From assembly GCF_003568665.1 (NCBI RefSeq), contig NZ_QXMH01000001.1, positions 930,001 to 994,000 on the forward strand: a stretch of 64,000 nt of DNA, read 5' to 3'. Source of the stretch: Chitinophaga alhagiae (GTDB taxonomy: Bacteria > Bacteroidota > Bacteroidia > Chitinophagales > Chitinophagaceae). The notes under the pieces are model-generated. The model searched no databases. It was not told the origin of the DNA and saw nothing but the letters and a program-made list of their open reading frames with translations. Shown in pieces: positions 15,880-24,328 of the stretch (positions within the stretch are counted from its first letter, which is position 1; every line of letters starts with the position of its first letter). The position numbers and the translations under genes were made by a program.

Positions 15880-17121
15880 ATGACAAAAAACAACTTTTTC
15901 CGAACAAAAACAGATCTATGCATCAAAATTGCATGCGTATTCTCATTGATCCTGCTAACCGGGGCAGCTTGTAAGAAAACAAATATGCTGCAAAGCATTG
16001 TTTCTTCACCGGAGGAACAGGTAGAATCCCTATCACCAGCCGCAGGGGATTTTACAACATTTGCCTTCAATACGCCGATAAAATTATTTGACGGCGGCAG
16101 CGGCGTTTACCACTCTTATCGCATCCCGTCCATTATCAGAACAAAAAAAGGGACTTTGATCGCCTTTTGCGAAGGCCGGGTAAATAACAACCGGGACTAT
16201 GGAAACATCAACCTGATCTGCAGGAGATCAACAACCAATGGCAGTGGCTGGGGACCGGAGATACTGGTAAAAAGCAGCGCCGGCACCTGGGGCAATCCTA
16301 CTGCGGTTGTCAATCAAAGCGATGGGAAGATATGGTTGTTCATGTCTTATAATGACGCCGGTTTAAGCCAGACCGGTGAAAACGGAACAACGAAGATTAC
16401 CCAGCCAGGTCAGCGAAAAACCTTTGTTTGCTACAGCACATATGCTCAGGATGGAAATGTATGGTCTAACCCTGTTGACGTTACCAATGCCGTTAAACCA
16501 CCAAATATGGTATGGGATGCGGTGGGTCCGGGAATTGGCATCCAAAAAAGGTTTGGGAGTACTTCCGGCCGGTTGATCATCCCGGCCATCAACCGGAATA
16601 TATATAGTGACGACAATGGAAGCACATGGCAATATAACCCCATGCCGGGCGGCACATCAGAAGGCACTATAGTAGAACGGTTGAGTGGTATGCTGATGAG
16701 GAACGACCGTGGCGTTGGCTCCACGGAATTCTACCGCTATAAATCTGTTGGCGGCATCGGTACCAGCTGGAGCAATTTTGAAAAAGTTACGGATCTGCCA
16801 GACCCGCATTGCGAGGGCTCTATCTTAAGGTATACAGATTCCCCCAGCCGCATTATTTTCATGAATTCAGCAAGCCAAAGTACGAGAACTGCCATGAGAA
16901 TAAGGATATCCACTGATGAAGGTATTGGCTGGCCTGTCAGCAAGGCCATTCCTCAGAATGGTACGGGAAATGCCAAGCTGGGAGGCTATAGCAGCCTGGT
17001 AAAGACGCCGGATAATATGATTGGGGCGCTGATCGAATTCAATGAAAACACCTCGGACAGCGACAATAGCCATCGCAGTATTTATTTCTATAAATTCAAC
17101 CTTGCCTGGATCACAGATTGA
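15880..17121 (+). CDS. Sialidase (neuraminidase, GH33-type) lipoprotein
   Basis: This 413-residue exo-alpha-sialidase is anchored by a lipobox cysteine at residue 31 (L-L-T-G-A-A-C). It shows the canonical set: Arg-Ile-Pro at 81-83, E-G-R at 98-100, and an acid/base Asp at about 106 in R-D-Y-G-N-I-N-L. Asp boxes are at 117-124 (S-T-T-N-G-S-G-W), S-D-D-N-G-S-T-W and S-T-D-E-G-I-G-W, and a propeller Glu lies in S-E-G-T-I-V-E. It would release terminal sialic acid for uptake and cleavage by NanA, encoded 141 bp upstream. It is probably the last gene of the susC transcript; an inverted repeat follows at 17155-17212. No carbohydrate-binding domain is visible. Confidence 0.92.
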   Translation: MTKNNFFRTKTDLCIKIACVFSLILLTGAACKKTNMLQSIVSSPEEQVESLSPAAGDFTTFAFNTPIKLFDGGSGVYHSYRIPSIIRTKKGTLIAFCEGRVNNNRDYGNINLICRRSTTNGSGWGPEILVKSSAGTWGNPTAVVNQSDGKIWLFMSYNDAGLSQTGENGTTKITQPGQRKTFVCYSTYAQDGNVWSNPVDVTNAVKPPNMVWDAVGPGIGIQKRFGSTSGRLIIPAINRNIYSDDNGSTWQYNPMPGGTSEGTIVERLSGMLMRNDRGVGSTEFYRYKSVGGIGTSWSNFEKVTDLPDPHCEGSILRYTDSPSRIIFMNSASQSTRTAMRIRISTDEGIGWPVSKAIPQNGTGNAKLGGYSSLVKTPDNMIGALIEFNENTSDSDNSHRSIYFYKFNLAWITD

Positions 17122-17154
17122 TCAACTATTGGACGCCTGCCAGAAGAATATAAA

Positions 17155-17212
17155 GTAGCCACAACTTAATCGTACAACATCTTTTGTGCTGTCAAGATTA
17201 AGTTGTGGTTAC
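17155..17212. terminator. Long inverted repeat after sialidase gene
   Basis: Seventeen-base arms (17155-17171 and 17196-17212) pair with one mismatch around a 24-base loop. It begins 34 bp after the sialidase stop codon, so it may end the transcript or stabilise its 3' end. There is no T-run on either side, so a factor-independent terminator is uncertain; a small mobile-repeat relic is an alternative. Confidence 0.4.
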
Positions 17213-17685
17213 TCTAGTACCGCCCTAGATCCGTATCACCCATTTTTTGAAAGCCAATAGCACTGTAGCCCGCTATCGACAATCCGTCTACAACGCTGTT
17301 GGCGCAGTTACCCACCAGAGCAGTGCTCACAAGAACTGAAGCAAAAACAGGGAAACTTGCTCCCGATTTAAATCCAAAGCGTTTCTACATTTATGACTAA
17401 CTTTAGATTGTATCAGTACTTAAACCATTTCTTCAAAACCGCTTCCTTATGCGGGGCTGAAAAACTAAAAATCGAAAATGGCTGTTCGGGGGGTATATTG
17501 CTGCTTTCCTGGGAAAGATTTTGCGGGAGTACCTACTAGGAGGCAATCCTTCCAGTTTATCGAATTTTACCTACGAGGATATGCTATCCAAAAAACAAGC
17601 GTCTGGATAAATCGAATAGTAATTACTTTGATCGGAATGTGTTGGGTTTAAAATTGCTTTGTCTGCCTAACAAAAATTCTTCGAT
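17213..17685 (+). pseudogene. Gene-poor AT-rich gap with a possible frameshifted coding relic
   Basis: No intact gene is visible. A frame from ATG 17393 runs 48 codons to TAG at 17539. In another frame, starting just after a TGA near 17459, a protein-like stretch (W-L-F-G-G-Y-I-A-A-F-L-G-K-I-L-R-E-Y-L) continues to TAA at 17608. The two overlap at about 17480, as expected if one small gene had been split by a frameshift. I cannot name the parent family, and chance is possible. Confidence 0.2.
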
Positions 17686-18648
17686 ATGTCTACAAGTCGC
17701 AAAGAATTTATTCGTAATTCATTTTTGCTCGCCGGAGCGGCAGGGTTCAATATACCATCGCCATCGGAGTTAAGCGAGAAAAGATTTCCCAATGCAGAGG
17801 GTGATCGGCTGGTCTTATTGGGCACTCAGGGCGGCCCTTTCATTCGCTCTTACACACAAACTCCTTCTGCTAACCTTATCGTATATAAAGACATCCCCTT
17901 TGTTATTGATACCGGGTATGGCACAACGTTTAAACTGAAAGAAGCCGGCATCAATTTGTCAACGTTAAAATATATTTTCATTACACATCTTCATTCCGAC
18001 CACTATCTTGACCTTGGCCCGTTATTATACAATGCCTGGATAGCAGGGTTAACGGAACCAATAAATGTTTACGCACCTGCTGGTATACGTCCTTTACTGA
18101 ACGCATATTGGGAATCGAACCGCTTTGATATTGACACAAGAATTAAAGACGAAGGGCGGCCAGACATAAGAAACCTTGTAATAGCCTATGAAATTACGGA
18201 AGGTATACAGGTAGCACACCCGGATTTTGAAATCAGTGCTATAAAAAACATACATCCTCCAATTGATGCCAGTTATGCATTCAAATTTAAACTCGGCAAA
18301 AAGATCATTGTTTTTTCGGGAGATACCGCCTATCATCCGGCGTTAGCAACTTTTGCTTCCGGGGCCGACTATCTTATTCATGAAGTGATGTATAGCCCTG
18401 CTGTCGACGAAATAGCCAAGAGACGCCCCAACGCCACTAAATTAATTGCGAGCATCAAATCGCATCATACATCAGCAGAAGATGTGGGCCGTATAGCTAA
18501 AGCAGCGAACGTAAAAACTCTTATTCTAAATCACTTTGTTCCTCCTGATGACAAATCGCTAAACAACCAGATTTGGATTGATGCGGTGCGCAGCACTTTT
18601 ACGGGGACTATTATTGTTGGAAAGGACCTGCAGCAATTTAATTTTTAA
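17686..18648 (+). CDS. Metallo-beta-lactamase-fold hydrolase, RNase Z/arylsulfatase-like
   Basis: This is a 320-residue enzyme. The N-terminus (S-R-K-E-F-I-R-N-S-F-L-L-A-G-A-A-G) looks like a Tat-type or simple export signal, so it probably acts in the periplasm. The zinc motif T-H-L-H-S-D-H at about residues 99-105 and later ligands (F-S-G-D-T-A-Y, with Asp, and I-L-N-H-F-V-P-P, with His) give a complete dinuclear site. The H-H-T-S-A-E-D-V-G block is the one seen in RNase Z-like and AtsA-type arylsulfatases. The natural substrate is not predictable. It stands alone, with a 564-bp gap upstream and a convergent regulator downstream, in an AT-rich segment. Confidence 0.87.
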   Translation: MSTSRKEFIRNSFLLAGAAGFNIPSPSELSEKRFPNAEGDRLVLLGTQGGPFIRSYTQTPSANLIVYKDIPFVIDTGYGTTFKLKEAGINLSTLKYIFITHLHSDHYLDLGPLLYNAWIAGLTEPINVYAPAGIRPLLNAYWESNRFDIDTRIKDEGRPDIRNLVIAYEITEGIQVAHPDFEISAIKNIHPPIDASYAFKFKLGKKIIVFSGDTAYHPALATFASGADYLIHEVMYSPAVDEIAKRRPNATKLIASIKSHHTSAEDVGRIAKAANVKTLILNHFVPPDDKSLNNQIWIDAVRSTFTGTIIVGKDLQQFNF

Positions 18649-18779
18649 ATAAATCCATGGCTATATTTTCGTTTGTTGGTAGCCGTTACTTCCTCAATAC
18701 AGAAATAAAGCATATTGGTTATCAATAATTTAGGCAACACAAGGGGCAAAATGGGGGCAAAAAGCGGGGCGATTCTTCC

Positions 18780-19676
18780 TTAAGCGTTAATTTCAAGCTT
18801 ATATCCCTTGCCGCGTATAACAACAATGTTGATACTGGGATCAGGTTCCAGTTTTTTTCTAAGTTTTGAAATAAACATATCCAGGCTGCGCCCCACAATA
18901 ACACCTTCGTCTTCCCATATCTCTTTTTGCAACCGGCTTCTTTCTATGGTCTGGTTAGGCGACAAAGCGAAAATGAGCAATAAACGCGCTTCCGTGGCAG
19001 TCAGATCTACGGTGTTTTTATTTATTACCAGCTGCCGTTCCTGCGCATTAAATACGGCCGATCCAAAAGTTAAAATACCGGTATTTTGTTTGCCAGGCTC
19101 GGCTTTTCGAGGTTTAACCGATCCCCAAAAAACGAAACCGACAAATGCTAAAAATGACAGGCTGCCCAGAAGATATCCCTTCTTTGCGGCAACCATGCCT
19201 GTCGGTTTAAATTTAATGTTGACCATGTAACATCCCCTGGGTTGCACTCTTCCTTTACAAGCTATAATATCATCTCTTTTATTGTTGGATATAGCGTATC
19301 CATAGACTACACTGGAGTTGCTGCAGTTCAGAACATTAACAACATAATCACTTGCGAGAGGGTCATTGGCCAACAAACGCCGGGTTGTATTCACCAGCGA
19401 GTCCGGTTGAAAAGTAAGCTCATTCTCAAAGCTGATCTGGTATTCATTTTCAGCGATCTTTTTTATCGGGAGCACCCTTGATCTACTGTCACCCGACTGT
19501 GTGAGTAATTCGTCTCCTATCTTCCGAAGCAAAACTTCCCTCCTGGCGATACCAAAACTGTCACCGCCCGCAATATTGAAAGTCAAGCACATGACAAATA
19601 CAAAAAGGAGCAATATCACCCCAAAAAGGTATTTGCGTTTTCCGGAAAGTAGATTTCGGCTATAAAACATGCCCAT
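18780..19676 (-). CDS. Membrane-bound winged-helix (OmpR-type) transcriptional regulator
   Basis: This 298-residue protein has a short cytosolic start, a membrane helix at about 16-36, an extracytoplasmic domain of about 130 residues with paired cysteines (V-L-N-C-S-N and I-I-A-C-K-G), and a second membrane helix at about 166-184. The C-terminal winged helix (about 200-298) contains T-A-T-E-A-R-L-L-L-I-F and V-I-R-G-K-G-Y-K-L, the signature of OmpR DNA-binding domains. There is no receiver domain, so it is a one-component ToxR-like sensor rather than a response regulator. It is divergent from the small exported protein at 19828, which may be its target or sensing partner. That link is inferred only from position. 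Confidence 0.85.
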   Translation of the reverse strand: MGMFYSRNLLSGKRKYLFGVILLLFVFVMCLTFNIAGGDSFGIARREVLLRKIGDELLTQSGDSRSRVLPIKKIAENEYQISFENELTFQPDSLVNTTRRLLANDPLASDYVVNVLNCSNSSVVYGYAISNNKRDDIIACKGRVQPRGCYMVNIKFKPTGMVAAKKGYLLGSLSFLAFVGFVFWGSVKPRKAEPGKQNTGILTFGSAVFNAQERQLVINKNTVDLTATEARLLLIFALSPNQTIERSRLQKEIWEDEGVIVGRSLDMFISKLRKKLEPDPSINIVVIRGKGYKLEINA

Positions 19677-19827
19677 TTACGATTTATTTACAAAGGTTAC
19701 ACTTTTATTTACAATCCAAATCCCCCAAGTTGAAAGACATCAAAGTAATTTAGCTAAATCAACTTTGCCAGGATATGAAAAACAAAAAAATGCCTTAAAC
19801 AGATCTGATTTATCAGGAGATAGATTT

Positions 19828-20391
19828 ATGTTAATTAAACTTACAAAAATTATGAAAAAAGTTATTTATGCGCTGATCTTACCGCTGGTTGTGGTAAGCG
19901 GACTAGTATTCGCTAATCGCGAAATCAAAAATGATACTTCTAAAAAATCAACCCCAAAACCCCTCTCTGCTGCTGAAAGGGAAGCCGAACGGAAGAAATG
20001 GGAGGCTACCCCTGAGGGTATTAAGTTCAAAAAATGGAAAGCTTCTCCCGAAGGTAAAAAAGTGCTTTCCAGTGCTGAAAAAATAGGGAAGCATACAAGA
20101 GCTTCTACCAATATGGAGGCTGTTGTAACCTCTCTTTCTCTTCCACCAGGCTCCCGATTAGGTTTCGGAGTGATGGTCAGGATTAATGGTGACGATTATA
20201 TTGTAACATTTCAACCGGAAAAGTCTCAACTTGAGCAATTGCATAGCCTGAAAGTTGACGACAAAATAATTATAAGAAGCCATAGTGTATCATACGCACC
20301 CAAGTATTCATATCCAATAATATCGGGCGACTATGTAGAACGGGATAATAAAATAATTTATAAACGTGCTCCGCGCAAAGACGGTTGCTAA
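19828..20391 (+). CDS. Small exported protein with charged repeats, function unknown
   Basis: The protein has 187 residues. ATG 19828 is chosen because AGGAG lies 8 bases upstream; ATG 19852 (M-K-K-V-I-Y-A) would also give a signal peptide. After the signal comes a low-complexity charged segment with two similar units, K-K-W-E-A-T-P-E-G-I-K-F and K-K-W-K-A-S-P-E-G-K-K-V. A compact beta-rich C-terminal domain follows (V-M-V-R-I-N-G-D-D-Y-I-V-T-F-Q-P) that looks like a small OB-type barrel. I do not recognise the family. It is divergent from the membrane-bound regulator at 18780 and may be controlled by it. It stands alone, with a 176-bp gap before the convergent mnmE. Confidence 0.7.
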   Translation: MLIKLTKIMKKVIYALILPLVVVSGLVFANREIKNDTSKKSTPKPLSAAEREAERKKWEATPEGIKFKKWKASPEGKKVLSSAEKIGKHTRASTNMEAVVTSLSLPPGSRLGFGVMVRINGDDYIVTFQPEKSQLEQLHSLKVDDKIIIRSHSVSYAPKYSYPIISGDYVERDNKIIYKRAPRKDGC

Positions 20392-20567
20392 GTACGTAAA
20401 TTATAAAATACACACAGGTATATACTTTGCTCCTGATAGTTACTTGTCCCTCTGGATGTATTGAAAATCAATGATCTGGAGGGACAAAATTCAAATAAAA
20501 TCGGGCGCCTTTTTTACCCGCCACTTACAACATATGTATATTTATGGTTTTCAAATAGTTAAATACA

Positions 20568-21950
20568 CTACTTGCCGATACAGAACTTCGAGAAAATATA
20601 ATCCAGTCTATCCTCATTCGTCACCTCCCCGGCTATATCCGCCAGAAAATGCAAGCTCCGCCTTATATCCAGCGCCAGCAAATCACCCGGCAACCGGTTA
20701 TCCATGCCGCTCTTCACATCTCGCAATGCCGCATACACCTCCTGCAGCGCCGCATAATGCCGTACATTGGTGATGATGGTGTTTTCGGTGTTGATGGACC
20801 CGCCCATCACATGGGCCACCAGCTTCTCCTTCAGCTCATCAACATGGCCGTGTTCTTTAGCGGAGATGAAGATCACGCCTGGCACCAGGCTAAATTTGGC
20901 GCGGGCTTCTTCAAAACCGGGTACATCTGCTTTATTCCCAACCAGCATAAACTGCAGCCCTTCCTTGTCAAACTCCCGCACCTGCGCCAGCAGTTCGTCT
21001 ACTGACAGCTCGGCCACGTCAAAGAGGTAGAGTACAATTCCTGCTTCGCGCATCTTTTCGAGAGACTTTTGCACCCCGATGCTTTCTATGGTATCGGTGC
21101 TTTCGCGGATGCCGGCGGTGTCTATGAGGCGAAAGAGGATGCCGCCGATATTGAGCACTTCCTCAATGGTATCGCGGGTAGTACCGGCAATATCACTGAC
21201 AATAGCGCGGTTCTCATTCAGGAGGGTATTGAGCAAGGTAGACTTGCCCGCGTTGGGGCGGCCTATGATGGCGGTATTGACGCCGTTTTTGATAACGTTG
21301 CCGGCTTTGAAAGACTGTACCAGGCGTTCCACTTCAGCCAACGCTTCATTTACGAGCGTGTAGAGCGCGCGGCGGTCGGCAAATTCCACGTCTTCCTGAC
21401 TGAAATCCAGCTCCAGTTCTATCAGGGCGGAGAATTTGATCAATTGTTCCCGGAGGGCGAACAGCTCGCGGGAAAAGCCGCCGCGCATCTGCTGCATGGC
21501 AGTTTGGTGGGAGGCGGCGGTGTTGCTGGCTATCAGGTCTGCTACAGATTCTGCCTGTGTGAGGTCCAGTTTGCCGTTGAGGAAAGCACGCTGGGTAAAC
21601 TCCCCCGGCCGGGCCATGCGGGCGCCGCCGGAGATGCAGGCTTCGAGTACCTGCTGCTGAATATAGGAGGAGCCATGGCAGGATATTTCCACCACGTCTT
21701 CTCCTGTGTAGGATTTAGGGGCACGGTAGAGGCTGACCACCACTTCGTCTATCACCTTGCCGTATTGCTGCAGGCTCCCGAAATGAAGGGTATGACCGGG
21801 CTGTTCCGCCAGGTTCCTGGCTGGGAACAGTTTGTCCGTAATATGAACAGCCTCCGGGCCGCTCAGGCGGATAACGGCTATGGCGCCTACTCCTGGCGCG
21901 GTTGCAATGGCTACGATGGTATCGTCATGTCCTCCGGTTTTTCCAATCAT
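20568..21950 (-). CDS. mnmE: tRNA modification GTPase MnmE
   Basis: This 460-residue enzyme works with MnmG to place carboxymethylaminomethyl groups on U34 of tRNAs. The N-terminal folate-binding domain starts with D-D-T-I-V-A-I-A-T-A-P-G-V-G-A-I-A-V-I-R-L. The inserted G domain has G-R-P-N-A-G-K-S (P-loop), D-I-A-G-T-T-R-D (switch), D-T-A-G-I and G-N-K-A-D. The chain ends in the family-specific F-C-I-G-K, whose cysteine is needed for activity. Length and motif order are fully typical. It is a single gene whose stop faces the small exported protein, and its start is about 120 bp after the end of the tonB gene. Confidence 0.98.
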   Translation of the reverse strand: MIGKTGGHDDTIVAIATAPGVGAIAVIRLSGPEAVHITDKLFPARNLAEQPGHTLHFGSLQQYGKVIDEVVVSLYRAPKSYTGEDVVEISCHGSSYIQQQVLEACISGGARMARPGEFTQRAFLNGKLDLTQAESVADLIASNTAASHQTAMQQMRGGFSRELFALREQLIKFSALIELELDFSQEDVEFADRRALYTLVNEALAEVERLVQSFKAGNVIKNGVNTAIIGRPNAGKSTLLNTLLNENRAIVSDIAGTTRDTIEEVLNIGGILFRLIDTAGIRESTDTIESIGVQKSLEKMREAGIVLYLFDVAELSVDELLAQVREFDKEGLQFMLVGNKADVPGFEEARAKFSLVPGVIFISAKEHGHVDELKEKLVAHVMGGSINTENTIITNVRHYAALQEVYAALRDVKSGMDNRLPGDLLALDIRRSLHFLADIAGEVTNEDRLDYIFSKFCIGK

Positions 21951-21999
21951 AGGCCGAAATTAACTAATCCTGCGTTACGCACGAAAAGGAGGGGCCCAT

Positions 22000-22031
22000 A
22001 AAAAAATTCCCCCGGCTGATGGCCGGGGGAA
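22000..22031 (-). terminator. Factor-independent terminator of the exbB-exbD-tonB operon
   Basis: On the minus strand, ten-base arms (22007-22016 and 22022-22031, TTCCCCCGGC type) close a 5-base loop and are followed by a run of seven T. It lies 36 bp after the tonB stop codon. Confidence 0.9.
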
Positions 22032-22066
22032 CATTATTCCTACTAGCGTGAGACTGTGTCTGTGTA

Positions 22067-22903
22067 CTATTCTTGCAGGGTAAAGCGGATGGGCAGGTTG
22101 AACTGCACAGATACCTGGCGTCCGTTTTGCTTACCTGGTTTCCACTTCGGCATTTTTTTCACCACGCGGATGGCTTCTTCTTCAAGACCACCACCTTTGG
22201 GCGCGCCTACGGTTTTCACATCCTTGATGGTACCTTCAGAGTCCACCACAAAAGATACGAATACCGTACCGGAGATACCGTTTTCCGTTGCCATGGGCGG
22301 GTAACGGATGTTGTTATTGAGGTACTTGGCCAGCGCCTCTTCACCACCCGGGAAGGTAGGAGGTTGTTCCACGAATGTGAAAATCTCGTCTTTCGGGGGA
22401 GGTGCGGGAGCGTCGATTACACCGGTACCTTTACTGTCGTTGATCAACCCGGGGTCAATACCGTTCGGGTCGCCTTCTACGGTTTTGGTACTTACAGCTT
22501 TATCTTTGATCTCTTCGATCTTCACCAGTTCCTCTTCTTCTTTTACTTCTTCATCTTTCTTGATCACCGGCGGTGTAAACTGCACAGACGGCTTCACCGG
22601 CGGCGGCGGTGCGGGCGGCGGAGGCGGCGGAGGCGGTGTTTTCGGATCATCCGGCAACTTTACGTCCTCCAGTTTGATATCCTCCACAATCGGCTTCTTT
22701 ACCATTTCCGTGTTGTCGCCCTTTGCATTTAAATAAATGAAATAGCCGCCAACAATCAGCAGGGCCAGGCCCGCCGTTCCCAGAATGGAATTCCGCACGC
22801 GTTTGTCGTACTTCTTGCGAAGTTCATAAGCACCGTAGCTCTTGTTCCTGTCTTCAAACAGGATGTCAAGAAAATCGGTCTTAAGGATTTTAGCTGAATC
22901 CAT
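22067..22903 (-). CDS. tonB: TonB-family energy transducer
   Basis: This 278-residue periplasm-spanning protein passes proton-motive energy from ExbB-ExbD to SusC-type and other TonB-dependent transporters. It has a cytosolic start, one membrane helix at about 40-58 (L-G-T-A-G-L-A-L-L-I-V-G-G-Y-F-I-Y-L), a proline-rich spacer (about 88-110) and an acidic linker. The C-terminal TonB domain (about 190-278) includes Y-P-P-M-A-T-E-N-G-I-S-G-T-V-F-V-S-F-V-V and a final P-I-R-F-T-L. It is the last gene of the cluster exbB-exbD-exbD-tonB, all on the minus strand with gaps of 45-72 bp, and is followed by a strong terminator. It is a natural partner for both SusC proteins in the window. Confidence 0.95.
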   Translation of the reverse strand: MDSAKILKTDFLDILFEDRNKSYGAYELRKKYDKRVRNSILGTAGLALLIVGGYFIYLNAKGDNTEMVKKPIVEDIKLEDVKLPDDPKTPPPPPPPPAPPPPVKPSVQFTPPVIKKDEEVKEEEELVKIEEIKDKAVSTKTVEGDPNGIDPGLINDSKGTGVIDAPAPPPKDEIFTFVEQPPTFPGGEEALAKYLNNNIRYPPMATENGISGTVFVSFVVDSEGTIKDVKTVGAPKGGGLEEEAIRVVKKMPKWKPGKQNGRQVSVQFNLPIRFTLQE

Positions 22904-22948
22904 TGTTACATGTTTATTGATGGATGCAAAAAAATTAGTTTTTCCATA

Positions 22949-23536
22949 CTACTGTATGCCGTTGGTGGCCTCAGTAGACTTGATCCATTGCTTGTCCTGG
23001 TCGCTGATATCCACCGTTGCATAACGCTGGATACGGTTAATAGCCATTTCATCCAATAAATCTACAAAGTTCTTGTATGTGGAGCCGTCATCTGCCTTGA
23101 TGATCACTACCACATCCTCGGGCTCTCCCTTGGCGTTTCTCAGCCTGGCCACTTCATCACGCTTTTTGATGATCACATCGCGGATGCCGTTGGTATTGGC
23201 AAAAGAAGTTGCTTTAAAGAAGTCCGGGTTACTGGAGGCATTGGGGTCTTGCGCCAATCCCTCGTAGTAATAAACCTGGTCTTTTTTGCCTAGCAGGATG
23301 GTGAGCGCAGTGCTTTCCTTCACTTTGTTCTGCTCCTCTTCCTTCTCGGTATCCTTGGGCATCACCAGGTCCATCGTTTTCGGCTTAGACATAGTGGTGG
23401 TGAGCATGAAGAAGGTGATCAGGAGAAAACCCAGGTCCACCATCGGGGTCATGTCAACACGGGTAGAAAGCTTTTTGGATTTCGTACCCTGGTGTTTCTT
23501 ACCACCGCCACTACTGCTGGTATCCATTTCAGCCAT
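22949..23536 (-). CDS. exbD: ExbD-type biopolymer transport protein (second copy)
   Basis: This 195-residue inner-membrane stator protein is part of the TonB energising complex. A basic cytosolic N-terminus is followed by one membrane helix containing the essential aspartate (V-D-M-T-P-M-V-D-L-G-F-L-L-I-T-F-F), then a periplasmic domain ending in Q-R-Y-A-T-V-D-I-S. The sequence clearly differs from the ExbD encoded just upstream at 23588, so the two probably form a mixed dimer or serve different partners. Two dissimilar exbD copies in one operon is a common Bacteroidota layout. The gap to tonB is 45 bp. Confidence 0.94.
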   Translation of the reverse strand: MAEMDTSSSGGGKKHQGTKSKKLSTRVDMTPMVDLGFLLITFFMLTTTMSKPKTMDLVMPKDTEKEEEQNKVKESTALTILLGKKDQVYYYEGLAQDPNASSNPDFFKATSFANTNGIRDVIIKKRDEVARLRNAKGEPEDVVVIIKADDGSTYKNFVDLLDEMAINRIQRYATVDISDQDKQWIKSTEATNGIQ

Positions 23537-23587
23537 GGTAGCATACTTTTTTTTGTTGAAATAATTGTACTAACGGTCCCCCCGTTA

Positions 23588-24256
23588 CTACTTTTTCCTT
23601 TCCTGCGCTTGCTGCTGCTCTTCGTAAATGGCAGCGGCAGAGCCTGCAGGTTTCGCTTCCAGGTTGGTTACCAGGTTCAGCTTCTGGATCTTCTTTTCTT
23701 TGAAAGTGTCCAGTATCTTTTTGATAACCGGGTAAGGCACGTCATTGTCCGCCTGGATGCAATACTTCAGTTTGTTGTTCATACCACCTTGCGCAGCACG
23801 GGCATATTCGATCCATATGGCCAGCTCGTTGTTGGCTGAGTCAATGGGAATGCCTTTCTCGATATTGGTGGCTTTACGCTGGTCCGGGCTCATGTTCAAT
23901 ACCTGTTTCAGGTTCTTGAAGTCCGTACCTACGCTTGAGCCAACTACGAAGTTGCTGATCTCTTTTTTCTCCAGCCCAAGTCTGAAGTTGGTATTGAGAT
24001 CTTCTATGAGCTGCTTTCTTTTGGGCTGACCGTCCATGCTAAAGAACACCCTGCCATCCGCTGCTACTGTCAGCAGAATAACATCGGAATCAGGCAGTAA
24101 CTGGGTATTGATAGAAGACGGAGTAACCACGGCCACCGGCTCGTCCGGTTTGAACTTGGTTGCCAGCATGAAGAAAGTCAGCAACAGGAACGCTACGTCA
24201 CACATCGCCGTCATGTCGATGGCCGTGCTTTTCCTGGGCATTTTTACTTTTGGCAT
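23588..24256 (-). CDS. exbD: ExbD-type biopolymer transport protein (first copy)
   Basis: This 222-residue member of the ExbD/TolR family has a basic N-terminus (M-P-K-V-K-M-P-R-K-S), a membrane helix with the conserved aspartate (I-D-M-T-A-M-C-D-V-A-F-L-L-L-T-F-F) and a periplasmic part longer than in the second copy, ending in a Gln/Lys-rich tail. It lies between exbB (72 bp upstream) and the second exbD (51 bp downstream) and is surely part of the same transcript. With ExbB it forms the proton channel that drives TonB. Confidence 0.94.
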   Translation of the reverse strand: MPKVKMPRKSTAIDMTAMCDVAFLLLTFFMLATKFKPDEPVAVVTPSSINTQLLPDSDVILLTVAADGRVFFSMDGQPKRKQLIEDLNTNFRLGLEKKEISNFVVGSSVGTDFKNLKQVLNMSPDQRKATNIEKGIPIDSANNELAIWIEYARAAQGGMNNKLKYCIQADNDVPYPVIKKILDTFKEKKIQKLNLVTNLEAKPAGSAAAIYEEQQQAQERKK

Positions 24257-24328
24257 CTTTACTCCTTTTTAATTTGGTTCACTTATAAGATTCAATTCCC
24301 CGCTAATTCCACAGATAATTTACGAAAA

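Noticed and set aside
18745..18775. GGGGCAAAAT/GGGGGCAAAA motif reminiscent of integrase or attachment regions
   Set aside because: No integrase, tRNA or second copy is present, so there is no support for an attachment site.
20444..20487. Inverted repeat TTGTCCCTC/GAGGGACAA after the small exported protein gene
   Set aside because: Perfect 9-bp arms but a long loop and no T-run; too weak to call a terminator or mobile-element end.
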